Source: JABWCE01 sp964617955
Lineage (GTDB): Bacteria > Bacteroidota > Bacteroidia > NS11-12g > UBA9320
Length of the DNA stretch: 49,467 nucleotides
Direction of reading: 5' to 3'
NCBI GenBank assembly: GCA_964617955.1
Contig: CAZTXB010000021.1
Coordinates: forward strand, 1 to 49,467
In this document: positions 8,266-15,688 of the stretch, in pieces
Layout: each line of letters opens with the position of its first letter
Position numbering within the stretch: position 1 is the stretch's first letter
Translations under genes and position numbers: made by a program
Notes under the pieces: generated by a model
What the model saw: only the letters and a program-made list of their open reading frames with translations
Databases searched by the model: none
Told to the model about the DNA's origin: nothing

Positions 8266-8598
8266 ATGCAAATTACAATTCAGTCCGTTGGATTTACGGC
8301 AAGCCAATCACTGGCAATTTTTACAGAGAAAAAAGTGGATAAAATTTTCAGACAATATCCGGATGCCATTAGGGTAGATGTGAGTTTTAAAATTGGGGCC
8401 ATTAAAAACCATGAGAATAAGCGGTGCTCTGTGTATCTTTCACACAAGGGAGAGAACATGTTTGTGAAACGCAAATCCGATTCTTTTGAAAGTTCACTAA
8501 TGTTATGTGTAGAAGCTATGGAAAAAAAAATAAAACGGCTCACAACGAAGAAGATTAATCAAAGAAATGATCCTCCTAGAAATTTAAAGAAAAGCTAG
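8266..8598 (+). CDS. hpf: Short-form ribosome hibernation promoting factor (HPF/RaiA family)
   Basis: The 110-residue product has the beta-alpha-beta-beta-beta-alpha pattern of the RaiA/HPF fold. It starts M-Q-I-T-I-Q-S-V-G-F with F-T-A-S typical of the family, and a central V-D-V-S-F-K-I-G strand. A basic final helix (A-M-E-K-K-I-K-R-L-T-T-K-K) binds rRNA in the decoding centre. There is no C-terminal dimerisation domain, so it is the short form, which stabilises idle ribosomes in stress or stationary phase. Its place between a mechanosensitive channel and a K+ channel suggests translation shut-down is coupled to the same ionic stress, which is an inference. Confidence 0.85.
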   Translation: MQITIQSVGFTASQSLAIFTEKKVDKIFRQYPDAIRVDVSFKIGAIKNHENKRCSVYLSHKGENMFVKRKSDSFESSLMLCVEAMEKKIKRLTTKKINQRNDPPRNLKKS

Positions 8599-8608
8599 GA
8601 TAGCTTGA

Positions 8609-9403
8609 ATGAATTTTAAAGAAAAACTATATCAAATAATTTTCGAATCAAATACCAAATCCGGTAAGTGGTTTGATATTGTTTTGCTTTACCTGATATT
8701 TTTCAGCGTAGCGTTGGTATTGGTTGAAAGTGTGCCTGAAATTGGCCACCAATACCCTAACCTGTTTTGGTCAGTAGAGGCGGTTTTAACCATTATTTTC
8801 AGTATTGAATATCTGGTGAGAATTTTTGTTTCTCCCAAACCTCTAAAATACATTTTAAGTTTTTGGGGAATCATTGATTTTCTTTCCATTTTACCAACTT
8901 ATCTCAGTATTCTTCTTTCAGGATATCACTACCTGATTGTGGTAAGAATATTTCGCTTGTTACGTATTTTTAGAATATTGCGCTTGGCGAGATTTAACAG
9001 AGAAGCATCTACCATTTTAGAAGCATTGAAGACTAGCTATTATAAAATAATTGTTTTTTTAATGGCAGTTTCCTTTCTTACTGTAATTTTAGGTACCCTC
9101 ATGTATGTGGTGGAGGGAGGAGAAAAAGGATTTACGAGCATCCCGCAAAGCATTTATTGGGCTATAGTTACGATTACAACGGTGGGTTATGGTGACTTGG
9201 TGCCGGTAACCTCATTTGGTAAATTTTTGTCCTCATTCATTATGCTGTTGGGATATGCAATTATTGCAGTTCCTACCGGGATTGTAACGGTAGAACTTAA
9301 CAAAGCAGCTCATAACAGAATATGTCCATCGTGCAATCAAAACAATCCATCTAATGCAACATTTTGCAATCAATGTGGCAGTATGATTAATAATTTATTA
9401 TGA
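8609..9403 (+). CDS. Voltage-gated K+ channel subunit with C-terminal zinc ribbon
   Basis: This 264-residue, six-helix channel subunit carries a voltage-sensor S4 helix with an arginine every third residue (R113, R116, R119, R122, R125, R128). The selectivity filter T-V-G-Y-G-D is at 191-196, and the pore helices are complete. The C-terminus adds a short zinc ribbon: C239-x2-C242 and C253-x2-C256. It should form a tetrameric K+ channel in the inner membrane. The zinc ribbon is not part of the channel core and may serve assembly or redox sensing (inference). It starts 10 bp after hpf and overlaps the next gene by 4 bp (ATGA), so it is translationally coupled. Confidence 0.93.
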   Translation: MNFKEKLYQIIFESNTKSGKWFDIVLLYLIFFSVALVLVESVPEIGHQYPNLFWSVEAVLTIIFSIEYLVRIFVSPKPLKYILSFWGIIDFLSILPTYLSILLSGYHYLIVVRIFRLLRIFRILRLARFNREASTILEALKTSYYKIIVFLMAVSFLTVILGTLMYVVEGGEKGFTSIPQSIYWAIVTITTVGYGDLVPVTSFGKFLSSFIMLLGYAIIAVPTGIVTVELNKAAHNRICPSCNQNNPSNATFCNQCGSMINNLL

Positions 9404-10215
9404 AAGATACATCAAAGTATAGGCTTTTCACTTTTAATGATGTGAGTTTCACATTAACCTCACTTATTTCGCTACTGGTCTTTTGGATCGGGCTACTCAC
9501 TTTTCTTTATATCGTAAAAAAATTGATTAAACGTTACAAAAAGATTGATAAGAGCAAACAATATTCAATTATAGCACTACTACGTTATTTTGTTCTTTTT
9601 ATAGGTTTTGTAGTTTCTCTTCAGTTTATAGGCCTGGATACAACCATACTGGTTGCAGGTTCAACGGCACTATTAGTTGGTTTAGGATTAGGAATACAAA
9701 ATCTTTTTAGCGACTATATTTCAGGGATTATCATATTATTTGATTCCAGTATCAAAGTTAACGATGTCTTAGATGTAGACGGCTTGGTGTGTAAAGTTTT
9801 GGAAATTAATCTTAGAACCACCAAAGTTGTAACCCGCGATGATAAATACATCTTGTTGCCAAATACTGATTTAACACGTAAACATATCATCAACTGGACT
9901 CATCAAACCGTTGATTCTCGTTTTGAAATCAATGTAGGAGTTGACTATTCTTCAAATCCGGAACAAGTAATGCATATCATGATTCAATGTGCTGCTGAAA
10001 ACCCTAAAATTAATAAAGAACCTAAACCCTTTGTCAGATTTAATGACTATGGCGAATCGTCCATTGCCTTTACCCTATATTTCTGGACAGCTGATGTATT
10101 TAGGGTTGGTAATATTCAAAGCGAACTGCGAACCGCCATTTTCAAAGCTTTTAAAACCAATGGAATTCAGATTCCATTTCCACAACGCGTGGTACACACC
10201 CCTAATCATCTTTAA
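9400..10215 (+). CDS. Small MscS-family mechanosensitive channel
   Basis: The 271-residue product has three membrane segments. A pore helix region (G-S-T-A-L-L-V-G-L-G-L-G-I-Q-N) runs into the conserved MscS sequence L-F-S-D-Y-I-S-G-I-I-I-L-F-D. The beta domain has I-K-V-N-D-V-L-D-V-D-G and L-L-P-N-T-D-L. Length is close to E. coli MscS. It is translationally coupled to the K+ channel gene by an ATGA overlap and followed after 6 bp by another MscS homologue. Confidence 0.92.
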   Translation: MKDTSKYRLFTFNDVSFTLTSLISLLVFWIGLLTFLYIVKKLIKRYKKIDKSKQYSIIALLRYFVLFIGFVVSLQFIGLDTTILVAGSTALLVGLGLGIQNLFSDYISGIIILFDSSIKVNDVLDVDGLVCKVLEINLRTTKVVTRDDKYILLPNTDLTRKHIINWTHQTVDSRFEINVGVDYSSNPEQVMHIMIQCAAENPKINKEPKPFVRFNDYGESSIAFTLYFWTADVFRVGNIQSELRTAIFKAFKTNGIQIPFPQRVVHTPNHL

Positions 10216-10221
10216 TTTACA

Positions 10222-11118
10222 ATGGAAACTCTACAAAAAATCCTTTTCAACCCGACGGCTGGAAAAATCACAACCCTATTCATAGGAGTTGCAGTTATAT
10301 GGATGATCATTAAGATGATCCAACGCAATCTATTTTCTAAAATAGATGATAAGGACAATCGCTATCGGGCAAAAAAATTCAGCAGCTTCATTGGCTACTT
10401 TCTAACCATTGTGTTACTCACTGTTGTATTTAGTGACAAATTAGGTGGGTTAACTGTTGCTTTTGGCGTTGCAGGAGCAGGTATTGCCTTTGCCTTGCAA
10501 GAAGTTATAGCTTCTTTTGCAGGTTGGCTGGCTATTATGTTTGGAGAATTTTACAAAACCGGTGATAGAGTTCAGTTAGGCGGGATTAAAGGCGATGTCA
10601 TGGATATTGGCGTTTTGAGGACAACCAGTATGGAAACTGGTCAGTGGGTAGATGGTGACCTCTATAATGGTAGAATTTTACTGATAGCTAATAGTTTTGT
10701 TTTTAAAGAACCTGTTTTTAATTATTCAGGCGACTTTCCTTTTTTATGGGATGAAATAAAAATACCCATTCAGTATGGAAGTAATTATGATAAAACAAAG
10801 GAACTCTTGGAAAAGGTAGGGCTTGAAATTGCCGGAGATTTAACCGAGCAATCAAAAGATAAATGGACATCCATGCAAAACAAATATAGACTTGAAGATG
10901 CTCAAACTGAGCCGATGGTTTCATTAATCGCCAACGACAACTGGGTGGAATTTACATTAAGATATGTGGTGAGTTATAAAAAAAGAAGAGCAACAAAAAC
11001 TGTTCTCTTCACAAATATTCTGAAACAAATTGAGGCTACTAACGGTGAAATAAAATTTGCATCGGCCACTTTCCATTTGGTGGAAGCTCCTAAATTTTCC
11101 ATTAATCTGAAAAAATAA
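10222..11118 (+). CDS. Second small MscS-family mechanosensitive channel
   Basis: The 298-residue protein has two clear N-terminal membrane segments and a glycine/alanine-rich pore helix (F-G-V-A-G-A-G-I-A-F-A-L-Q-E-V-I-A-S). The MscS beta domain follows (F-Y-K-T-G-D-R-V-Q-L-G-G-I-K-G-D-V) and then a long cytoplasmic alpha/beta region. It differs enough from its neighbour to be an older paralogue rather than a recent duplication. Only 1 bp separates it from the downstream antiporter. The M-E-T-G-Q-W-V-D-G-D-L-Y-N-G insertion before the I-A-N-S strand marks a distinct MscS subfamily. Confidence 0.9.
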   Translation: METLQKILFNPTAGKITTLFIGVAVIWMIIKMIQRNLFSKIDDKDNRYRAKKFSSFIGYFLTIVLLTVVFSDKLGGLTVAFGVAGAGIAFALQEVIASFAGWLAIMFGEFYKTGDRVQLGGIKGDVMDIGVLRTTSMETGQWVDGDLYNGRILLIANSFVFKEPVFNYSGDFPFLWDEIKIPIQYGSNYDKTKELLEKVGLEIAGDLTEQSKDKWTSMQNKYRLEDAQTEPMVSLIANDNWVEFTLRYVVSYKKRRATKTVLFTNILKQIEATNGEIKFASATFHLVEAPKFSINLKK

Positions 11119-11119
11119 C

Positions 11120-12352
11120 ATGGAACTCTTTCACCTGTTATCTTTACTTATTGTCGTTTCTGCAACATTTGCATACCTCAACTTTAAGCATTTAAAACTA
11201 CCTAACGCCATAGGCTTAATGCTTATCTCTTTGATATTTTCTTTTATGGTTATAATAATAGGATACTTTTTTCCTTCAATTAAGTTAGCCATATCGGAAC
11301 AGCTGAGCCATATTAATTTTAGTAAATTGCTCTTAGAAGGAATGCTCAGTTTTATGCTTTATGCGGGTGCTATCCACATAAAATATGAGGACTTGAAGTC
11401 AGAAAAGTTAAGCATCATGCTCTTCTCAACATTAAGCGTAATTATTAGCACTTTTGTCGTCGGGTTTTCAGCCTTTTATTTATTAAATTTTTTTGGATTG
11501 GAAGTGAGCCTAATCAACTCATTATTATTCGGGGCATTAATTTCACCTACTGACCCGATTGCCGTTATCAGTATTTTGAAGAGCGCAGGGGTATCTAAGT
11601 CATTAGAAACAAAAATTGCAGGAGAATCACTCTTTAACGATGGGGTTGCCGTGGTTGTTTTTATGACCATTTTACAGCTTACTAAACCCAATATAGAAAT
11701 TTCCTTCGGGAGTGTTACTTTATTATTTGCCCAAGAAGCTATCGGTGGATTTTTATTAGGGGGAGCAATTGGTTGGATTGGGTACAAACTTATCGCGAGT
11801 ATTGACAATTATCAGGTTGAGGTTCTGATAACATTGGCTGTTGTTATGGGTGGATATACACTTGCTCACGATATTCATGTTTCTGGACCTTTAGCTATGG
11901 TCGTTGCTGGCTTAATTACCGGCAATCATGGTAAAAGCTATGGAATGTCGCACACAACAACAGAATATATTGATAAGTTTTGGGAGTTAATTGACGAAAT
12001 TTTAAATGCTTTACTTTTTGTTCTCATTGGTCTTGAACTCCTGGTAATTCAAACCAATATGACCGTGCTTTTAGCGTCATTATTACTCGTAGGAATCGTA
12101 CTCTTCACAAGATATGTATCCTTACTCATCCCATCGACATTCATTAGACTTAAAGAGAGGATAACAAACAAAACCTTACTAATCTTAACTTGGGGCGGCT
12201 TACGTGGCGGAATATCAATTGCATTGGCACTGTCAATTCCAAACAGTTTTAACAAGGATATTTGGGTGACAATAACTTACGTAATTGTTTGCTTTTCAAT
12301 ATTAGTTCAGGGAATGACCATTGGCAAACTAGCGATGAAAAGCGAACGTTAA
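11120..12352 (+). CDS. CPA1-type Na+/H+ antiporter (NhaP-like)
   Basis: This 410-residue, about 12-helix transporter contains the CPA1 hallmarks: S-P-T-D-P-I-A-V near 142-149 and A-G-E-S-L-F-N173-D174-G-V-A-V-V, the N-D ion-binding pair. A late R-G-G-I-S-I-A-L-A-L motif is also present. It exports Na+ (or K+) in exchange for H+ and contributes to pH and salt homeostasis. It lacks the long cytoplasmic tail of some NhaP proteins. It is the last gene of the block that begins with a different antiporter; no clear terminator follows. Confidence 0.92.
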   Translation: MELFHLLSLLIVVSATFAYLNFKHLKLPNAIGLMLISLIFSFMVIIIGYFFPSIKLAISEQLSHINFSKLLLEGMLSFMLYAGAIHIKYEDLKSEKLSIMLFSTLSVIISTFVVGFSAFYLLNFFGLEVSLINSLLFGALISPTDPIAVISILKSAGVSKSLETKIAGESLFNDGVAVVVFMTILQLTKPNIEISFGSVTLLFAQEAIGGFLLGGAIGWIGYKLIASIDNYQVEVLITLAVVMGGYTLAHDIHVSGPLAMVVAGLITGNHGKSYGMSHTTTEYIDKFWELIDEILNALLFVLIGLELLVIQTNMTVLLASLLLVGIVLFTRYVSLLIPSTFIRLKERITNKTLLILTWGGLRGGISIALALSIPNSFNKDIWVTITYVIVCFSILVQGMTIGKLAMKSER

Positions 12353-12483
12353 AGGCCACCCTTCCTAATTCAGGTCTTCAGCGCACGCAATCCGAGAAAT
12401 GTTTAAGGTTAAACTAAAAATAAGGACTTTGCTGCATCGCACCATATTCCGAATTTAAAGAAAATCGGCGTACCTTTCCCATC

Positions 12484-13836
12484 ATGATTCTATCAAAGGT
12501 TAGAAGCATAATAATCCTGCTTGACTGCTTTTTCAATGGCCGATCGAAGGCGCTATTCTTGGCGTCTTTTCTCCTGCTGGCTAGCCAATGTTCCCTCGCC
12601 CAGAATTCTCAAATAAAGGAAACCGTTCATATTCGTGCCCAAAACCTTAGCCGATTAATTTCAGATTTATCAAAGAACCACCCCGAACTACAAATACATT
12701 TTGGCAATGTATTTAATGTGATAGAATTAAAAAATTCAAGGAAATTCTTAAACAAGAATCTGGCCATCATCAACTATATTCTCTTGGAAAAGCAGCTCTA
12801 TATTTTTTGTGGCACCAAAGATTCTGTATTTGCCAAAATAATTGAAATTGACGGAAAGGGCTTAAGGTTAGAGTTGTTAAAGATGTATGAATTGGTGCGT
12901 TATCCCGGATTTATCCCATCAGTAGGTCGGGGAAGCGTGTTTGCCAATAGAAATACCATTCCTAATGAAGAGAACGCATTAAATTCCATTAGCCATAACC
13001 TGTACAATATCCTGATTGGCAATATTTTGGCTGAAATATCTTCAAAACGGGTTTTGAATATTATACCGAGCATCGACCTAAGAATTGTGCCCTTTGGTGC
13101 GCTTGTTTGCAAGTATTCTGAAGAGAACATTCGATACCTACGCGATGATTTCATTATCCTTAACAGCAGTAAATTCAGCCTTGGCAATTCAAGTGATTCA
13201 TTGGATTTTAATAATTTAAAAATTCTTGGAATAGGCAACCCTGATGGCTCATTGCCTTTTGCGGAAGCGGAAGTGAATTGGATTAAAAATCGATTTCCAA
13301 AATCAAAAGTTCTTATTGGGCAAAGCGCCACAAAAAGCAATATTTTACAATCGATGGATAGCATTCATATCTTGCATTTAGCAAGCCATGGGTATTTTAA
13401 TTACAAAAATTACGATAGTTCCTATATACTTATCGCCGAGGATAAGGAATCTCCTCAGAGTAAATATTTTAATTTATTAAAGGAACTCTTTTATGTTAAT
13501 GGCTCCGATGACATTTCACTGCTCATTCTCTCTGCTTGTGAATCAGGCATTACGTTTGATGAGCAGGGCACCAAATCATTTATTCAAAATACTTTCAAAC
13601 AAAACACAAATTTTGGGTCAGCCGGCGCTTTTCTTCAACATGGCATTGGAGCAGTGATAGCCACTTTGTGGCAAATCGATGATCAATCAACCAGCATATT
13701 TTTTGAAGATTTTTACAATAACCTTGAGCATTTTACTATGGCAGAATCCTTGAATAGGGCTCAACTGTCCTTAAAATCAAAGCCTAAATATAAGCATCCC
13801 TACTACTGGGCTCCCTTTACATATTACGGAAATTAA
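12484..13836 (+). CDS. Secreted CHAT-domain (caspase-like) protein lacking TPRs
   Basis: The 450-residue product has a signal-like segment ending A-S-Q-C-S-L-A-Q near 40. A pre-CHAT beta region spans about 50-180. A complete CHAT domain follows: L-P-F-A-E-A-E-V near 258, catalytic H302 (L-H-L-A-S-H-G), catalytic C352 (L-S-A-C-E-S-G), a G-A-V-I-A-T-L-W-Q-I-D-D strand, and the terminal H-P-Y-Y-W-A-P-F. CHAT proteins are clan CD cysteine proteases, usually carrying long TPR arrays that sense partners. Here the array is missing and the protein appears exported or outer-membrane tethered. The C in A-S-Q-C at 36 is not a convincing lipobox. The gene is separated by 131 bp from the antiporter and followed by a MITE. 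The substrate is unknown. Confidence 0.85.
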   Translation: MILSKVRSIIILLDCFFNGRSKALFLASFLLLASQCSLAQNSQIKETVHIRAQNLSRLISDLSKNHPELQIHFGNVFNVIELKNSRKFLNKNLAIINYILLEKQLYIFCGTKDSVFAKIIEIDGKGLRLELLKMYELVRYPGFIPSVGRGSVFANRNTIPNEENALNSISHNLYNILIGNILAEISSKRVLNIIPSIDLRIVPFGALVCKYSEENIRYLRDDFIILNSSKFSLGNSSDSLDFNNLKILGIGNPDGSLPFAEAEVNWIKNRFPKSKVLIGQSATKSNILQSMDSIHILHLASHGYFNYKNYDSSYILIAEDKESPQSKYFNLLKELFYVNGSDDISLLILSACESGITFDEQGTKSFIQNTFKQNTNFGSAGAFLQHGIGAVIATLWQIDDQSTSIFFEDFYNNLEHFTMAESLNRAQLSLKSKPKYKHPYYWAPFTYYGN

Positions 13837-13948
13837 TTAACCGTCCCAAAGGTCCTACTTTCCTGACTTCCCCTTTCCTGAGAATTGGCTTAGCGAGCCC
13901 TTAATTCGCCTATTCTCTTAAAAAACGCAAGGCATGCTTTTTAGATTT

Positions 13949-14194
13949 AAGTAGGGCCTGCTGAAAAACACTTAAAGGCTTGATATGATGAGGTTCATTA
14001 AAAATTTTATTGCTTTTAATGCACGATAAAATTAGTGAACCATGAAAATATCGTGCATCGAATGCCTTCAGAAAGACGTTAGTTCATTGCACGTCCCTTA
14101 CTTCGTCGGCTTCGGCTCGAGGTACGGCAAAGTACATCTTCGCCTTGCCTCCTTGTAATGAACGCACACTGAACTTTTTCAGCAAGCCCTAAGT
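13949..14194. mobile_element. Miniature inverted-repeat element (MITE), 238 bp, with AAGT target duplication
   Basis: The termini AGGGCCTGCTGAAAAA (13953-13968) and its near-perfect complement (14175-14190) match in 15 of 16 positions. Identical AAGT tetranucleotides lie immediately outside (13949-13952 and 14191-14194), the expected footprint of transposition. No frame inside is long enough for a transposase. An internal perfect 9-bp hairpin, TGCACGATA (14020-14028) / TATCGTGCA (14049-14057), is present. It should be mobilised in trans by a DDE transposase with matching ends; none is in this window. Confidence 0.85.
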
Positions 14195-14309
14195 ATTTTT
14201 TAAGTTTTAAAAAAGATTTTCTTCACGTTTTCTTTAAAGGAGCGCTTAGCTTTCAAGGCATTGCAAATGACCGCACTCTTTATGGTAAAGAAACTAAAGC
14301 AATATTTTA

Positions 14310-14317
14310 TACTTTTG
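14310..14317 (+). promoter_or_regulatory. Candidate -7 box for the BASS transporter
   Basis: TACTTTTG matches TAnnTTTG exactly and lies 55 bp before the ATG at 14373. No good TTTG is found at the -33 spacing, so this is only moderate support. Confidence 0.35.
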
Positions 14318-14372
14318 TGTCGAACATCAATCCTGTAATTCCATTCAACTTATCTCAAAATAACCAAACAGC

Positions 14373-15233
14373 ATGGAGGCAAATTTTGTAACAACCGTTT
14401 TCTTACCCCTGGCATTGGCCATTATCATGTTGGGATTAGGACTCACCTTAAGCATTGACGATTTTAAACGGGTTATTACATATCCCAAAGCCATATTTAT
14501 CGGGCTTTTCTGTCAAATTATTGTGTTGCCCTTGTTGTGTTTTTATTTGGCCATTGCGTTTGGATTAAGCCCTGCTCTGGCTGTAGGTTTAATGCTATTG
14601 GCTGCTTCTCCCGGAGGACCGACAGCCAACTTATACAGCCATCTGGCCAAAGGAGACGTGGCGCTTAATATTTCACTTACGGCCTTGAACAGCGTTTTAT
14701 CTCTGGTAACGCTTCCCTTGATTGTGAATTTTTCCATTCACTACTTTATGGAATCCGACCAGTCCATTGCCATGCAATTCAAAAAAGTGCTCGAGGTATT
14801 TGCCATTGTTTTGATTCCGGTGGCCATTGGCATGGTTCTCAAATCGAAAAAACCCGAGTTATCGGAAAAATTTGAGAAACCCCTCCGAATCGTATCTTCA
14901 CTTTTCCTGGTACTCATTATTGTGGCTGCCATTTTAAAAGAAAAGGCCAATGTAATCTCATTTTTCCAACAGGTAGGTGTGGCGGCTTTGCTCTTCAACG
15001 TGGGCAGCATGCTTATAGGTTATTTTGTTCCCCGCTTATTTAAAATCAGTAATAAACAAGCCATTGCTATCGGAATGGAAATTGGTATTCACAACGGCAC
15101 CTTCGCCATTTACATTGCACTCTCGGTATTAGGCAACAGCGCCATGAGCATACCTCCGGCTATCTACAGTTTAATCATGTTCTTTACAGCGGCTATTTTT
15201 GGATATTTAGTAAATCTGAAAAAAGAAAAATAA
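14373..15233 (+). CDS. Bile acid:sodium symporter (BASS) family transporter
   Basis: This is a 286-residue membrane protein with nine to ten hydrophobic helices. The BASS-family core is visible: A-A-S-P-G-G-P-T-A-N near 77-86, a substrate/sodium-binding crossover region. A later G-M-E-I-G-I-H-N-G-T near 234-243 is its counterpart in the second inverted half. Bacterial members take up organic anions with Na+; the physiological substrate is often a keto acid or pantothenate-like compound and cannot be specified here. Single gene, with a -7-like promoter box upstream. Full length for the family. Confidence 0.9.
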   Translation: MEANFVTTVFLPLALAIIMLGLGLTLSIDDFKRVITYPKAIFIGLFCQIIVLPLLCFYLAIAFGLSPALAVGLMLLAASPGGPTANLYSHLAKGDVALNISLTALNSVLSLVTLPLIVNFSIHYFMESDQSIAMQFKKVLEVFAIVLIPVAIGMVLKSKKPELSEKFEKPLRIVSSLFLVLIIVAAILKEKANVISFFQQVGVAALLFNVGSMLIGYFVPRLFKISNKQAIAIGMEIGIHNGTFAIYIALSVLGNSAMSIPPAIYSLIMFFTAAIFGYLVNLKKEK

Positions 15234-15688
15234 ATACTTAATAAACAGCGGGTACCTGTTTTGTTATTACCGAATATTATTGAACTAAACTCGGTTGCTC
15301 TGTGAAAAAGCTCAACTTTTTATAAGCTAACATTCTAACTTAGCATTGGGGTATTTGAAAATAAACGTATGACTAATGTACAAAGTAGGCAAACGAGCCA
15401 ATTACTTGTTCGCAGCTCCTATTATAAAAATTCTGTTGGCTTAGCAACTCCTCACTTTAAAGATATTTAAAGAATCCTTGTTAGACCAATTATCACATTG
15501 AAACTTTTATTTTTATTGCCTTGTCAGCTTAGTTAGTGTTAAGAGAAGCACTTGCCCTAACTTGGTCCTGAAAAGGATTGATATAAGGCCACCATTAAAT
15601 TGAAAAGAGCCTTATTGTGCTCTTGTCTTAAATTTCCAGCATGCCTTAACACGCTTAACCTTCAAACTATTCCTATATTTGTTTCTCC
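15234..15688. other. 455-bp intergenic region, nothing recognised beyond a -7 box
   Basis: No coding frame, repeat or RNA gene is evident. A weak hairpin around AACAG-CGGGTAC-CTGTT near 15244-15261 could end the upstream transcript. TATATTTG at 15674-15681 is an exact -7 box. Confidence 0.4.
15674..15681 (+). promoter_or_regulatory. -7 box immediately before the SGNH esterase gene
   Basis: TATATTTG is an exact TAnnTTTG match ending only 7 nt before the ATG at 15689. If it is used, the transcript would be leaderless or nearly so. Confidence 0.35.

Larger units (their letters stand above)
13837..14372. other. 536-bp intergenic region containing a MITE and a promoter candidate
   Basis: No coding frame is supported. 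The region is largely accounted for by the 238-bp MITE (13953-14190) and a -7-like box at 14310-14317 ahead of the transporter gene. Confidence 0.6.

Noticed and set aside
12484..13836. Type III-E CRISPR craspase component
   Set aside because: No cas gene or array is nearby, the TPR region is absent, and the protein has an export signal.
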